Assembly: GCA_903813345.2 (NCBI GenBank)
Contig: CAIIXF020000011.1
Span: forward strand, 15,731,754-15,795,753
Reading direction: 5' to 3'
DNA: 64,000 nucleotides
Origin: Owenia fusiformis
Lineage: Eukaryota; Annelida; Polychaeta; Sabellida; Oweniidae
The notes beneath the pieces were generated by a model. The model did no database searches, was not told the origin of the DNA, and worked only from the letters and a program-made list of their open reading frames with translations. Below are positions 9,262 to 21,037 of the stretch, in pieces (position 1 is the stretch's first letter; every line of letters begins with the position of its first letter). Both the position numbers and the translations under genes were made by a program.

Positions 9262-11100
9262 CTGAGACATTTTCATGGAAAATACCTTTAATATATTACC
9301 CAACTCAACAGCCTATCTTGTTAGTATTTCCTGTTAAAAGTCAATAATAGATTTCCAAGAAAGAACAAATTAACTTTTTTTGATAAGTGCAATGTCACAT
9401 TTTATTAGTTCAAATTCATTGCCTGTTAAAAAGACAATGTCAAACAATACAGCCATTAATACAACTCAGGTTTAAGGTCAATGGTTTACTACTGTTTGAT
9501 TCATATCATATGACAATATCAAAGGCACTAGGGAGTCGGGCTTCTCTATCAAAACATAAACAAGGTTTCAGATGATAAATGATGTAGCCTTTAAGTTGCT
9601 CTTTACATTGTAGTGGCAGAGATAATTGATATTATGGAATGAATAACCTAATATGCCTTTTTATTGAGTCCCAAGGGTGAAGGATATTTACTTGATCTAT
9701 GGATATTCTCAAATGGTCAGACATCTGGTAATTGGCATCTGAATAAAATTGATTTTGTGCATCAGTATAGCATCTTAGAAAAACATTCCTATAATTTGTC
9801 TTAAGAACAATTTCATCCACAAATATTGTTGATGACACGAGTATTGGTTTATCAATTTATATAAATTCTTCTACATATATTGCAATGGCTTCAGTATGAA
9901 TGAAGTGTTCCTTGGTGTTATGGTCCTGGATTGTGATAATGGAACTTAAGTTAATTAAATTGATTATGTGGGGAATTTAGTGAAATGCCTTAAAATGTGA
10001 AGGGTCACTGGCTATAATCGCTAGTAAAACGGATGGAACAGAAAGTAAGATTATCATACAAGACACCTCCTTTCACTCCTCTAACAAATTACCAGCCGTC
10101 AAATTTCCTGAACAAGATGAATGTTTCGAACAATCTAAGAGTAATTTCCTTTGACAATAGAATGATACAATGTAAACACAGGGAGTGCCAGACACCAGGA
10201 AGCCGAAGGCCTCCAATGTGATTTGAACCATCCAATCAACTTTAAGGATTTTGAATGGATGATTCTGTAGGGCAGGATAGGTATGGTTTGTTGATAATAC
10301 TGAAATATCAGAGAAGACTCAAACAGAGATTCTCAAGTAAATAGGTAAACATTAAATTCAATATTGCTGCATGGCGTATTAGCCAAAAGCTAAAATGGTC
10401 AAGTGCAGTCACAGTCTCTGATCCAAGTTGTTTATATACAAGTACAATTTCCCATAAATCCTAAAAAGCACAAAGAGACTTTTTAAATCCTTGTATATAT
10501 AGACCATTCTTGAGCCTTTTTGGCTCTTGTAGCACAATTTTAATTTTTGTGATTAGACTCCTATGGCCAGGCTCATATATACTCCATCCCCCTATTGAAC
10601 AACAAAATAATAAACCTCAATTGAAGTGGAAGAAACCAAAGCAATGATTTGAGGAAGTGGTACAAATTTGAGGTCACCATAAAATGCAAAATGAAATGAT
10701 GAGGCGGGAAACCAGAGCTGCCAAATTATCTCAATCATACTGAAAGCTTTATGGTTATAGCAATTCAATTCTATATAAATCTGTGATAACTAAATAATAT
10801 GTAATCTTAGAAAAATTGAATTTGATCATGGCATATTCTGACTACAGTCAGATGTTTTAGCTTTCAGTTGACCCATTCAAAGAGAATTGGCAGTAATGGT
10901 CGACAATGATCTTTAAATCTTTTATTTCATTCAGAAGAGTACCATGGTAGTGTGCAACTACTATACTACACCAACCATTGTCCGATTCCATACTATATTA
11001 TCTCCCATAAATAGACTACAAAAAATTATATTTACAACTTGAGAGACTGTTGTAAACACAGATAAACCAATCATCATGAAAATGTCAACAGTCAAATCTA
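9262..11100. other. non-coding, intron-like
   Basis: No supported gene or clear element. The last 26 bp (from about 11075) match the start of the 103-bp tandem unit found at 11571-12060. Confidence 0.45.
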
Positions 11101-11523
11101 CGAACTCCCGTGCAGTGATATATCACTGCGGCGGGCAGGTGTCTCACCGTAAGCATGGTAACATCGTAATAAACAACTGCCGTGATTGGTTCTAGTCCCA
11201 TTCTCAGGTCGCGTGATTGTAAAATTTAGACAATTTCATTGGTTGAATTGCGCGTATTAACTAATAAACAACACGTGCGGTAAACTTTTATCAACACAAC
11301 TTTTACTCAGAATTCCTTCCGCGGGGATTTGCTCTTATATTTCATTGATTTTGGAATATTTTGACAAAATAATTATTGATGAACATAAAAGAACATATAT
11401 TTTATAAGTCGTGTGAAAAACAAGTACATCTGTGACAAAAAGGGGGACTATCTTCCCCAAATTTTGGGGATTTCATAATCTGCCCGCCGCAGTGTCTATA
11501 CCGAGACACTGCATAGGAGTTCG
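11101..11523. mobile_element. MULE-like MITE with 9-bp target duplication
   Basis: TCAAATCTA occurs at 11092-11100 and 11524-11532, immediately flanking CGAACTCC ... GGAGTTCG. The arms extend about 45 bp inward to GCGGCGGGCAG / CTGCCCGCCGC. Each arm contains its own palindrome (GCAGTGATATATCACTGC on the left; GCAGTGTC...GACACTGC on the right). A 9-bp duplication points to the Mutator superfamily; because C and G at the junction pair, 9 to 11 bp are possible. 423 bp, no transposase. Confidence 0.75.
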
Positions 11524-11570
11524 TCAAATCTACAGCTCTAAGAAGTCATTAAGAAGAAGTTAAAAACTAG

Positions 11571-12060
11571 AGCCTGTCATCAATGATAGAACATGTTGAT
11601 GTAGCCTTGAATCCACATCACTAAAATATGGCAAGAAGGTATAAAAAATGAAAATGTCAACAGTCAAACCTAGAGCCTGTCATCAATGATAGAACATGTT
11701 GATGTAGCCTTGAAGCCACATCACTAAAATATGGCAAGAAGGTATAAAAAATGAAAATGTCAACAGTCAAACCTAGAGCCTGTCATCAATGATAGAACAT
11801 GTTGATGTAGCCTTGAATCCACATCACTAAAATATGGCAAGAAGGTATAAAAAATGAAAATGTCAACAGTCAAACCTAGAGCCTGTCATCAATGATAGAA
11901 CATGTTGATGTAGCCTTGAAGCCACATCACTAAAATATGGCAAGAAGGTATAAAAAATGAAAATGTCAACAGTCAAACCTAGAGCCTGTCATCAATGATA
12001 GAACATGTTGATGTAGCCTTGAAGCCACATCACTAGAATACGTCAAGAAAGCATAAAAAT
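11571..12060 (+). repeat. 103-bp tandem repeat, about 4.8 copies
   Basis: AGCCTGTCATCAATGATAGA recurs at 11571, 11674, 11777, 11880 and 11983, exactly 103 bp apart. Units are nearly identical, differing mainly at GAATCCAC/GAAGCCAC, and this difference partly alternates. Near-identity suggests recent expansion. Confidence 0.95.
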
Positions 12061-13040
12061 AAGATATTTAGAAAAAGGAGTTTTGCAAAGAATTACGTAA
12101 ATGAGTAGTTTATGAACAATAATATGACAAACATGTAATCTATATTATGTGAATATTAGAGAGAACAAGTGAGTTGAATATATAGGTACAAGAAACTCTA
12201 AGAATGGGTGATTGATCATTATTATGAAAAATATACAGCAACATGCGTTTTGTAAGTCACATTGCCTGCATGTACTTTATATGAACCTATAATAGAGCTA
12301 AGCTTTCAATATGTGAGGAAATCATAACATTATAATATGTTTAATCTGAGTTTCAGTACAGGGCGATTAATTTCAGTAATGGTGAGGCCAAATCGACCAT
12401 CTACAGAGATAAAGGAACTGAAGCAATCCAACTAATACACTAAGACTCGGTTAAATTGGATGAGAAAATAGGCAATTGACACGTTCAGATTGTATTTCCT
12501 TTTCTATATCAAAGATGTATGAGGTACTCTCTGTCATCACAGATCTAGTTGTTTTCGTTCATTTCTTAGTTTGATTGACCAAACACAACCATTGTTCTTC
12601 AGAAAGTATGGTGAATGGCGTGTCTACCCCTAAATAACCAATGGACTGTGTGAATATTTACAGCATTGGTGCAACGATCTGGAGGACATACCCATAAAAC
12701 AATTCAAGTTATAAGGGAAAGTATTTGGAAAAATGGTGACAACAGCGCCCCTGTTGAAATAATGCCAAGTAAATTCTGAATGTAGTGCAAGGAAAAATAA
12801 GATTACAAAAAATCTCCCATTTAACTTTTGAATCTGACATCATGGTTAAAGTTGGTATTCTTGTCAAGTTACTTCTTTACCTAATGATGCTTTGCTATAT
12901 AAGAAAGGTCATGATGATATTATGTTTATAATACATGAGACTGTTGACAACATACTAGAACTTGAATGAATAAAGAAAGCTGGCCTCAAGTAGATAATGA
13001 AGATGAGAATGCTTCTAATGCACAACTGCTAATGAATCTT
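12061..13040. other. presumed intron of the minus-strand gene
   Basis: No further open frame with splice borders recognised. If the exon at 13954-13047 uses its donor at 13046, this stretch is the start of the next intron. Confidence 0.4.
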
Positions 13041-13046
13041 ACTTAC

Positions 13047-13954
13047 TTGACCTTCCCCTGAACGTTAGTTATGGCCTTGTAGCATGATGATTCCTCAGTC
13101 GGAAGAGCAACATCTACCGAGCTTGATCTCTCCTGCGGCTTTGGTACGTCTAATTTATCCTGATCACCAGCAGAAGATCGCCTATCTTCTGCTGATGACA
13201 GCAAAGGAAAGTGAGAATCCATTGAAGAAGAACGGTGACGTTCAGCAGATGGAACAACAAGGTTATTCAGTGATCCACTTGCACTAGCTGGGGATGGTGA
13301 TAATTTGGGGGAGCAGCTGCTACCCTCATTTCCATCGCTACACTCCAATGAAGAACTGTCTTCGGAACTATCAGATGAGGTATCCGAGTCATCGCTTAAG
13401 TACCATCCATTCTTTGTGCTGCCTTTTATGGCATAATCTATTCGACGTTGAACTGTTGGTGATAGGGCTGGGCTCGATGACGATTCCTCTGCCTCCTGAG
13501 CAAGAGCCTCAATATGAACACAATGTACGCATAGCTTTGGTATCTCAAGCGATGTCCTTTTACGTTGATACCGCGGCAACTTCAGAAAATTATTATTATT
13601 CACTGTTTCTCGATCTGACAGGTTTTCGTCAGAAGATCCACTAGCAGTAATGTTAGGATATGGTAACTGTTTTTCATTACTACTACTATCTAATGATTTA
13701 GATCTGGGGTTAATATTCGGCACTTGCAAGGTTAGCTCACTTGTGTCAAAACTAGATGAGCGACCCCTGGTAGGGGTGTCAGGAATTTCCAATGAACTCG
13801 AACCCGATCCATTATTCTCATCAGAAGGAGCAGTTGAGTCAACAGATACTGAACGTGGTTTGTGTCCATTTGGACCAGCTTGATTGGCTGGCAAGCATAG
13901 TTTTGGTATAGCCCAATTTGGGGATGAGTTGCGTTTACGTTTGAAGAATGGCAT
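13047..13954 (-). CDS. Ser-rich N-terminal coding exon with RSxSxD motif array, unidentified protein
   Basis: A start codon at 13954 (AAAATGC context) opens about 302 codons. Minus-strand donor AA|GTAAGT lies at 13046, so the exon ends in phase 2 at 13047; without splicing the frame stops four bases on. A weaker donor AAG|GTCAAG is just upstream. The protein starts MPFFKRKRN (basic), then is low-complexity, Ser/Asp/Glu/Pro-rich and probably disordered. Basic-directed phosphosite-like motifs recur: RSVSVD (34-39), RSSSFD (65-70), RSKSLD (84-89), RTSLE (133-137), RSSSMD (241-246), RRSSAGD (258-264) and RSSSVD (276-281). IPKLC occurs at 16-20 and 138-142, the second followed by VHCVHIEAL with two Cys and two His. 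An acidic Ser tract spans about 187-213. No membrane segment is visible. Codon use and balanced composition are unlike the surroundings. I do not recognise the family; a phospho-regulated signalling or scaffold protein is an inference. Confidence 0.85.
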
Positions 13955-13984
13955 TTTCGTTATGTTATATTCTAATAACTCATC

Positions 13985-14635
13985 CTGGTATATTCAAAAC
14001 ATATGTCTCCATCCTTTCAACCGCAGAAAAAATGTTTTTTTCTCTGGAGATTTAATCACGCCTTTTCATTTAAAATATCCTAACAAGGTTGAAAGAGAGA
14101 TTGATGCATTAAATCAAATCAGAATCCGATATCAGAATTCTGCTTTGTTTTGCATTTATGCAGATCTGGTGATAGTATCCCACAATGCAATTAATAGTAA
14201 TACATATACATTGATTTTTCTCGTCGTATTTACTTGTAATTGGAACACAATCACGATATGACCTCAAGATTTTCTGATGACGTTAAATGACAAGATAACA
14301 TAATTAAACTCTTACTTCAAATTTGACCTTATCCTTTTTGAAGTCTGAAGAAAAATCAGATGGTTTTATAACTTCTAACCTCACCATGATATAATGAAAT
14401 AATGAAACAAGGCAAAAATATAATGACCAATCAAATGAAAATAGGCCAAAATATAATGACCACGAGACTCTCCTCTAATTTCAAATTAAGTAAAATAGAC
14501 CCATAATTGATTAAAATTAATTACCTAGTCACCTATATATTTATATTTTCATTATTTATTGCTGAGTTATTTTAGGCATTTCTCTGAAACCGCATATTGA
14601 TCATATTTATCATTCTATCTTCCATAAGTACATAC
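13985..14635 (-). other. possible 5' UTR intron of the same gene
   Basis: A minus-strand donor CCAG|GTATGT at 14635 and an acceptor ATATACCAG|G ending at 13985 could bound a 651-bp intron. It would join an untranslated exon (ending at 14636, stops in all frames) to the coding exon 30 nt before its ATG. The pairing is inferred from motif strength only. Confidence 0.25.
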
Positions 14636-14744
14636 CTGGAGCTCTTTTTAATTAATTAGGATTCAGACAGATACTCTGAAAAAGTAATTTGGCAGAATGT
14701 TCTATTATAGAAGACAAAATGGAGAAAAACATGTTTGGCTAATA

Positions 14745-14782
14745 ATTTTGCACCCAATAAACCTCGTGGAGAACACTGAGAA
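14745..14782 (+). repeat. right-end remnant of the CAGTG-ended MITE family
   Basis: TTTTGCACCCAATAAACC followed by GTGGAGAACACTG resembles the last part of the 6143-6347 element. Confidence 0.35.
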
Positions 14783-15162
14783 CATTATAAAAGAAATTCA
14801 TATCCATATAAAAAACAAACTTGCATGTACAGTACTAGTATAGCTTGTAATTGATTTTAAGAATTTATAGCTGCTTCAAATCTGTACTTAAGATAGTGTC
14901 TTTTGCTGAAAAGAACTGACAAGAGGATTAATGAGCGCTTCTCATCTATGAGATTATCTATTCATTCACTGGTTAATCTTGTCCCTAAAAAACATCTATC
15001 ATTGGATAACCTCTACAACTGAAATGTAAACATATCTTAAATACTAAAGAATGAAAAATGCTAACTTGATGTTTTAGCATAAGGCAATATGTCATTTTAT
15101 ATGGATTCTATAAAGAAATGGCTTAAATTATAAAAAACATATTTTGCTTTCACTTTATGTAC

Positions 15163-15190
15163 GAGGGGTGATTCAAAAGAAATAAGAAAG
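15163..15190 (+). repeat. solo mariner-like terminal repeat
   Basis: TACGAGGGGTGATTCAAAAG resembles mariner ends beginning with TA target plus CGAGGG. A similar word, TACGAGGGTGATTAATC, lies at 46838. No matching inverted end was found nearby for either. Confidence 0.3.
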
Positions 15191-16970
15191 AGTTTATACT
15201 AGGCATACTAAACGTTACCTGATCAGTCAAATATTTTCACATTTGGTATATTTTGTATGTCCGCCAAATATAAAAAATGTTACTTCCAAAATATTAATAA
15301 TTGGATGTTTTGAACAGAATAGATGCAAAATTGTCTCACTTCACTTGCATGTAATTTAACCCTTGATTTTGGATGCCAAGCTTCAACACTGAAACAATAG
15401 TAAAAAATGACTTGTTAAGTCATGAAGACTTAGATATTACAAACCATAGACACCCATTATATCAAAATTGTTGTTATCAATATGATAAGTTAAAATAATA
15501 AAAAATGTATTAATAACATGAAAGTACTGTAGTTGATAAGGCTTATTTGAAACTTAAAGATTGAGCAATAAGCAATACTGTACAGAATAATATCAGAAAC
15601 AAAATTAGTTTGCTTGTAAATCTAAATTCTCTCTATATCTATGCTGACGTCAATAAGGCGTCTATAGAAAATGAGTAGATTAAGATCTCTGCTATCAAGT
15701 ATATGAGACTCAGGTATGTGAAGTTACATCAGGGTAGCTATATCAGTGGCTCAGCATGCATATCTTGTGATTTTCAGGAGGGAGGTTTGGAAGAAAATTT
15801 GAACATGAGATTGCATTTGAAGCATTCAGAGGCATTTTTAAATATGAAATTTCTACTAATATGGACTAGTGAAATGTAAATTATTGACCATTTTTTCAGA
15901 ATATCCAGTAATTTTAAAGTGTGAGGCAATTCAATATAAAAAAAATCATATTTTCTCAAGATTTTCAGAGAGCGTCATGATGTTCTATACATATATGACG
16001 TTACGCCATTGCATATATCCAATCAAACCCGGATTGTCAGAGCCAAGTAAATAATAGAAGATGAAGCTCTCTTTTAAAGAAGTGAAATCGAGATATTAGA
16101 AAGGGTAACCTAACAGGAACAACAATTAGAATTCAGTTAGAAGGGGGGGGGGGGGGGGGCCTTAAACAGATAATGCCTTAAGTTCCAAATATGTATATGT
16201 TCCAATGTATAGAGGTTATTCAATGTGAGGGATGAAATATGAATTTTATTCCTAGGGAAAATATGATATTGGCCAAAGAAAATATCATTTTGAACGAGGG
16301 TGACAGACAGAGTGTCAATATATTTTCTGAAGACTTTGATTTTTCATTTTAAAATCTAATGATTTTAAAAAGTAATTTTTCTGTAATTTAACTGTACTTC
16401 TAATGATATACATGTATACAGAAGTTTGAGAGGGTTGCTTTGTAAATGATCTCAAAGAATTGTCTCAGAGTAGAGCGTTGAGATTTTGCATGTAGAAGTC
16501 TCGTATATACACCTGCCACAATGTAGTAATTACATGTTCAACCCATATATATTGAGCATACAGAATTAAGCCTTTAGTCAACTAGAAAAACAGCAACTCC
16601 ACGGAGTAGCAAATCCCACCGAACAAAACATATTTTGATTATTAGTGGCCATCTTGAAAATTCCTTTTGATTAGAGCTTCTTTGTCCCAAGGCAAATTAA
16701 TGCAAATCTCCTGACTTAAAGGTATATATTCAATAAAGTGAGCGATTTTTCAACATATAACGCTTGACTGCTCTCGAGCAATACCTGGAGGAAACAAGAA
16801 ATCCTGTATGTACATGTACTTGGTTCACTGGTTAGATAAAAACTCATCCTCCGAATGCAAAGGTCCAAACATTATCCACTCTATTCCTTCCTCATTCCTT
16901 CTTGACATCTGCGTTTGGAGGATGACAGAAACTTTGCGCCTAAATGTACTTAAGAAAATAGTCTATCTAA
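15191..16970. other. non-coding, AT-rich, with a 17-base G run
   Basis: No supported gene. A homopolymer of 17 G at 16143-16159 is an assembly-sensitive site. Confidence 0.4.
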
Positions 16971-17085
16971 AAGCCTTTGTGACCCCCCCCCCTACTACAA
17001 CAAGTGAGTGACCCCCCCCCCCCCTACTACAAATGAGAAGGTATGTAGTCAAATAAAGGGGGGGGGGTTCACAGAGGCTTGTAGC
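16971..17085. mobile_element. small foldback element with C/G runs
   Basis: AAGCCTTTGTGACCCCCCCC on the left pairs with GGGGGGGGTTCACAGAGGCTT on the right. The left arm carries a duplicated GTGACCCCC...CTACTACAA unit. Confidence 0.45.
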
Positions 17086-17883
17086 TTGACTATTGAGAAA
17101 ACTACCTTTATCTAAAATGTACCTCAATAATGGCTTGAAGATCGTCTGCACAATTAAACATGTATTACAGTTTAAGGTCTAAGGTTGGCATGGTTACTGT
17201 GATAATCAGCACGTACCTGATACAGGTGTAAAAAAACTCTTAAGATAATTTGATATATTAAAAGAGTTCTAAATATATCTAGGATATTTCTATTTAAGTA
17301 ACTTATACGTCTTTCATCTTTAAATATCTACATGGGGGATAATATTAGATCTAAATGAAATCGGGTATCTTTAGCTCAGAGCTGATGCGCATGTTCTCAT
17401 GACATGCGAGTTATCTATTAATATTTCTAAAAATATATTTAGAAAATCATTTGGAGAAAATTGCTTGATTTGTCATCTCCATGAATTCTTAGAAAACATT
17501 TAGAGAGGATTCTTTTAAATTGCTAATCAATCTAAAAAACATTATAATACTATGATATGATTTCGATCGAACTCATTATTCATTATGTATTTTCAGTATA
17601 GATATATATATCATTTAGAAACCATTTTTCCGAATAATTCATATTTGATGAAATGTGATTAATATACCATTCAACGGGATACGGCTCCTATTTGTTTGAG
17701 ATGACAATATATGAATATATGAACTTGAATGACAATATATATGACTTAGTTATGACTAAAATCACAATAATTTCATTCACAATGCACTTTTAATTAAAAA
17801 GATCTATTTTTAGATATCTGGAGAATAATAACATGTGACAGAAGTCACTTTTGCAAGTCCAGTCACCTTTGTAAATATATATA

Positions 17884-18211
17884 CAGTGAAACCCCTTTAT
17901 AATGAACACACTCAGAACTGACTAAATTGTTCTATAATATGAGTATGTGTTATGAAATAAAAGGGTGTTCCATTATACAGATTTTAATACATAACGTAAA
18001 GAATGTAATTTTCTATAATACACCTAATAAAAGGTTAATTAAAAGTAGAAACCTCGCAATCTGACAATCTGACTTGTGTATATTGAACACTTTTTTGACG
18101 AGAAAAAAAGTTCAGTGTTGGTGTGTTCACTACAGAAAGGGAGGGAGGGTGTCCACTATAGACAAGTGTTCAAGAGAGAGAGAGAGGTGTTCACTAACAC
18201 ATGTTTTACTT
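17884..18211. mobile_element. Tigger/pogo-like MITE
   Basis: Begins CAGTGAAACCCCTTTATAATG after TA (17882-17883). The right part has GTGTTCACTAACACATGTTTTACT before TTATA. Interior words (GTGTTCACTACAGA, GTGTCCACTATAGAC) match the family. Confidence 0.65.
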
Positions 18212-18767
18212 TATATGTAAATCTATTGTATTATCATGCAATGTTTTATCAAAAATTATCAGTACACAAACAGGATGCATAATTGATGGAAGGACACATT
18301 TTTGTCCTCTTTCCAATAATTACATTTCTCATCTTTAAAAGAAAGCTAGAAACATCTCGCCTCTGGGCTTAAGGTTAGCGTTTTTGTTAATTGTGAAATA
18401 AACTACTGTGGGGTTCAAATTAACTACTGTGGGATTCCTATTATCTTTTACAAACAGATTATTAAAAAACTCCCTAAGAATCGCACAAAGCTAGATCAAT
18501 GATGCACGCAATATATCCAAACTAGATTAATACCTAACCAGACACTTCATAATAGAAGATAGAAACGATTTTTATACCAATCAGGTTGTCCAATAGATTT
18601 GATTAATCTAGTATAGAAAATGATTTTATATTGAAAAAGGAATTGGATGTTTTGTGATTATTAATTCATTTTACATTAAATAATATTTTTGTGAAAGGAT
18701 GTTTGGTTTTAATGAGACAGTGATATGTTTAATAGCAGAGTTACAATGAAATGCGTGATGTAAAATA

Positions 18768-19330
18768 AGGGTATGTCACACAAACTTCATGGTACGTTTC
18801 ACCTTTAAACATAGTACGTGTCAATCATACTCACTGGTACGTCACATAAACTGAATAGTGTGTTACACCTTTAGACTTATAAAGTGAGTGTCATACATAC
18901 TCAATGGTATGTCACACAAACTGAATTGGGTGTTATACCTTTAGACTCGTAAAATGAGTTTCATACATACTGAATAGTATGTTACACCTTTAGACTCATA
19001 AAGTGAGTGTCATACATACTCAATGGTATGTCACACAAACTGAATTGGGTGTTATACCTTTAGACTCATAAAATGAGTGTCATACATACTCAAGTTTATG
19101 TCATATAAACTAAATGCAGCGTTACACATTTAGACTCATAAATTAGTGTCATACATACTGAATAGTATGTCACATAAACTGAATGGTCAAGTTATATCTT
19201 AAGAATCATGAAGTGAGTGTTGTACATACTCAATGGTATGTCACATAAATTGAATGCTGAGTTACATCTTTAGAATCAAGTAGTAAGTGGCGTACATACT
19301 CAATGGTATAGCACACAAAATATACTGTAA
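18768..19330 (+). repeat. degenerate tandem repeat, about 66-bp unit
   Basis: Units contain CATACTCAATGGTATGTCAC, then ACAAACTGAAT, GTTACACCTTTAGACTCATA and AAGTGAGTGT. Spacing is about 66 bp (19234 to 19300), with one unit shortened near 18967. Around eight diverged copies. Confidence 0.8.
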
Positions 19331-19605
19331 TGGCATACACACAGACTGTATAATATGCCACATATAATGGTATATCACAGATCCAATGAACTGTCTAAAG
19401 GACAAAATGCTTTTTTCCTGAAATACCATTTCACACCAGTTTGTCTTACAGACACAAATGTGTGTTCAAATAATAGAAGAACTTCACCGTAAATGCAATA
19501 TCCATCTTGGATATTTACTAAGTACTCAGAAGCAAGTGTTCTAAAACTGTCATTAATACACACAGTCATATTTCTCCAATGAAATACAATTCATATTTCA
19601 TCCTA

Positions 19606-20185
19606 GGAGTAATATATTATATTAATATTCTGCAGAACACTGGCTCTTATGACAACAATAAATTGATGCATTATATGTTTTAGTCATTTCTTTTTAAAGG
19701 CCCCATGTAAAGTTCACTTCTGGGACATTTAATGTTTGCAAATAAATCTATGAGTAATATATTATATTAATAATCTGCAGAACACTGGCTCTTATGACAA
19801 TAGTGAATTGATGCATTATATATTTTAGTCATTTCTTTTTTAAAGGCCTTATGTAAAGTTCACTTCTGGGACATTTAATATTTGGAAATAAATCTACTCA
19901 AATATATTATATTAATAATCTGCAGAACACTGGCTCTTATGACAATAGTGAATTGATGCATTATATATTTTAGTCATTTCTTTTTTAAAGGCCATATGTG
20001 AAGTATACTTCTGGGACATTTAATATTTGGAAATAAATCTACTCAAATATATTATATTAATATTCTGCAGAAAACTGGCTCTAATGACAACAATGAATTG
20101 ATTCATTGTATATTTTAGACATTACTGGTTTAAAGGCCCTGTGTAAAGTTTAAACAATTTCAGGACAAGAATGTTTGGAAATAAC
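19606..20185 (+). repeat. 145-bp tandem repeat, about four copies
   Basis: CTGCAG recurs at 19630, 19775, 19920 and 20065, exactly 145 bp apart, in the context AATATATTATATTAATA and GAACACTGGCTCTTATGACA. The last copy is the most diverged. Confidence 0.9.
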
Positions 20186-20862
20186 TCTCTTTCATGTTTT
20201 TATCCTTTACTTAAAGAAAACATCAATAGCATAGATAAATAAATAAACATGAAGAACTTGTACATGAACCTTTTTATCCTAGATCTTATAAATCAATAAC
20301 AGAACATTCCAAGATAATATTATCTTAGAAAGTATAATTCTTCAGTTTGTATTTCTAGTGAAATAGAAAGATGCTATTTCCAGGATTTTTCTCATCTCCT
20401 AATAAATTTCCAAAATGAGTAAAATAATCAAATTTTTTCAAGATTTGACCAAAAGAACAGAGTGCGAAACGTTACAAATGGATCTTAAACGGTATAAGGC
20501 GGGATTTGAGATGTAATGGTTTGAACATATGAAATGTACTTCTGAATTAAAAAATCATTATAAAAAGAAAAAATTAGCCCCAGGAATTAGTTCAACTATT
20601 GACTGAGTTTCTATTAATTAACAGTCAGGAACCCCAACCCTAGATATTTCCTCATACGCTCTTTATTTCATTCTCATATAGGACTGTAAAAATAGCAGGA
20701 AGGTTATAGGGGAAGTGATATTACCCAAGAATAATCCACAGAGACCTATTATTGCTCTCTATTGTCCATTTTGCAGTTATGCATTGAATGTGATCTGTCT
20801 GTCCTGAGTATGTAAAAATAACTGTCCAAAGAGAAAAGAAAATGAGTGTTTCTGAACATATA

Positions 20863-21037
20863 CAGTAAAAATGGTGTACAGTGAACATCTATAGAGTCAC
20901 AAAAATGTGTTCATTGTAGGTAGCTGTCCATGACAGAGAGGGTAATTCATACAGGAGGCAGTAGAGTATGTGCGAAGGGTGTCTATTAGAGACATGTGTT
21001 CAGTAGAGAGAGGTGTTCTTTAAGACGGGTTTTACTG
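20863..21037. mobile_element. Tigger/pogo-like MITE
   Basis: CAGTAAAAATGGTG ... GACGGGTTTTACTG flanked by TA on both sides (20861-20862, 21038-21039), with the usual GTGAACAT and GTGTTC words inside. Confidence 0.8.
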
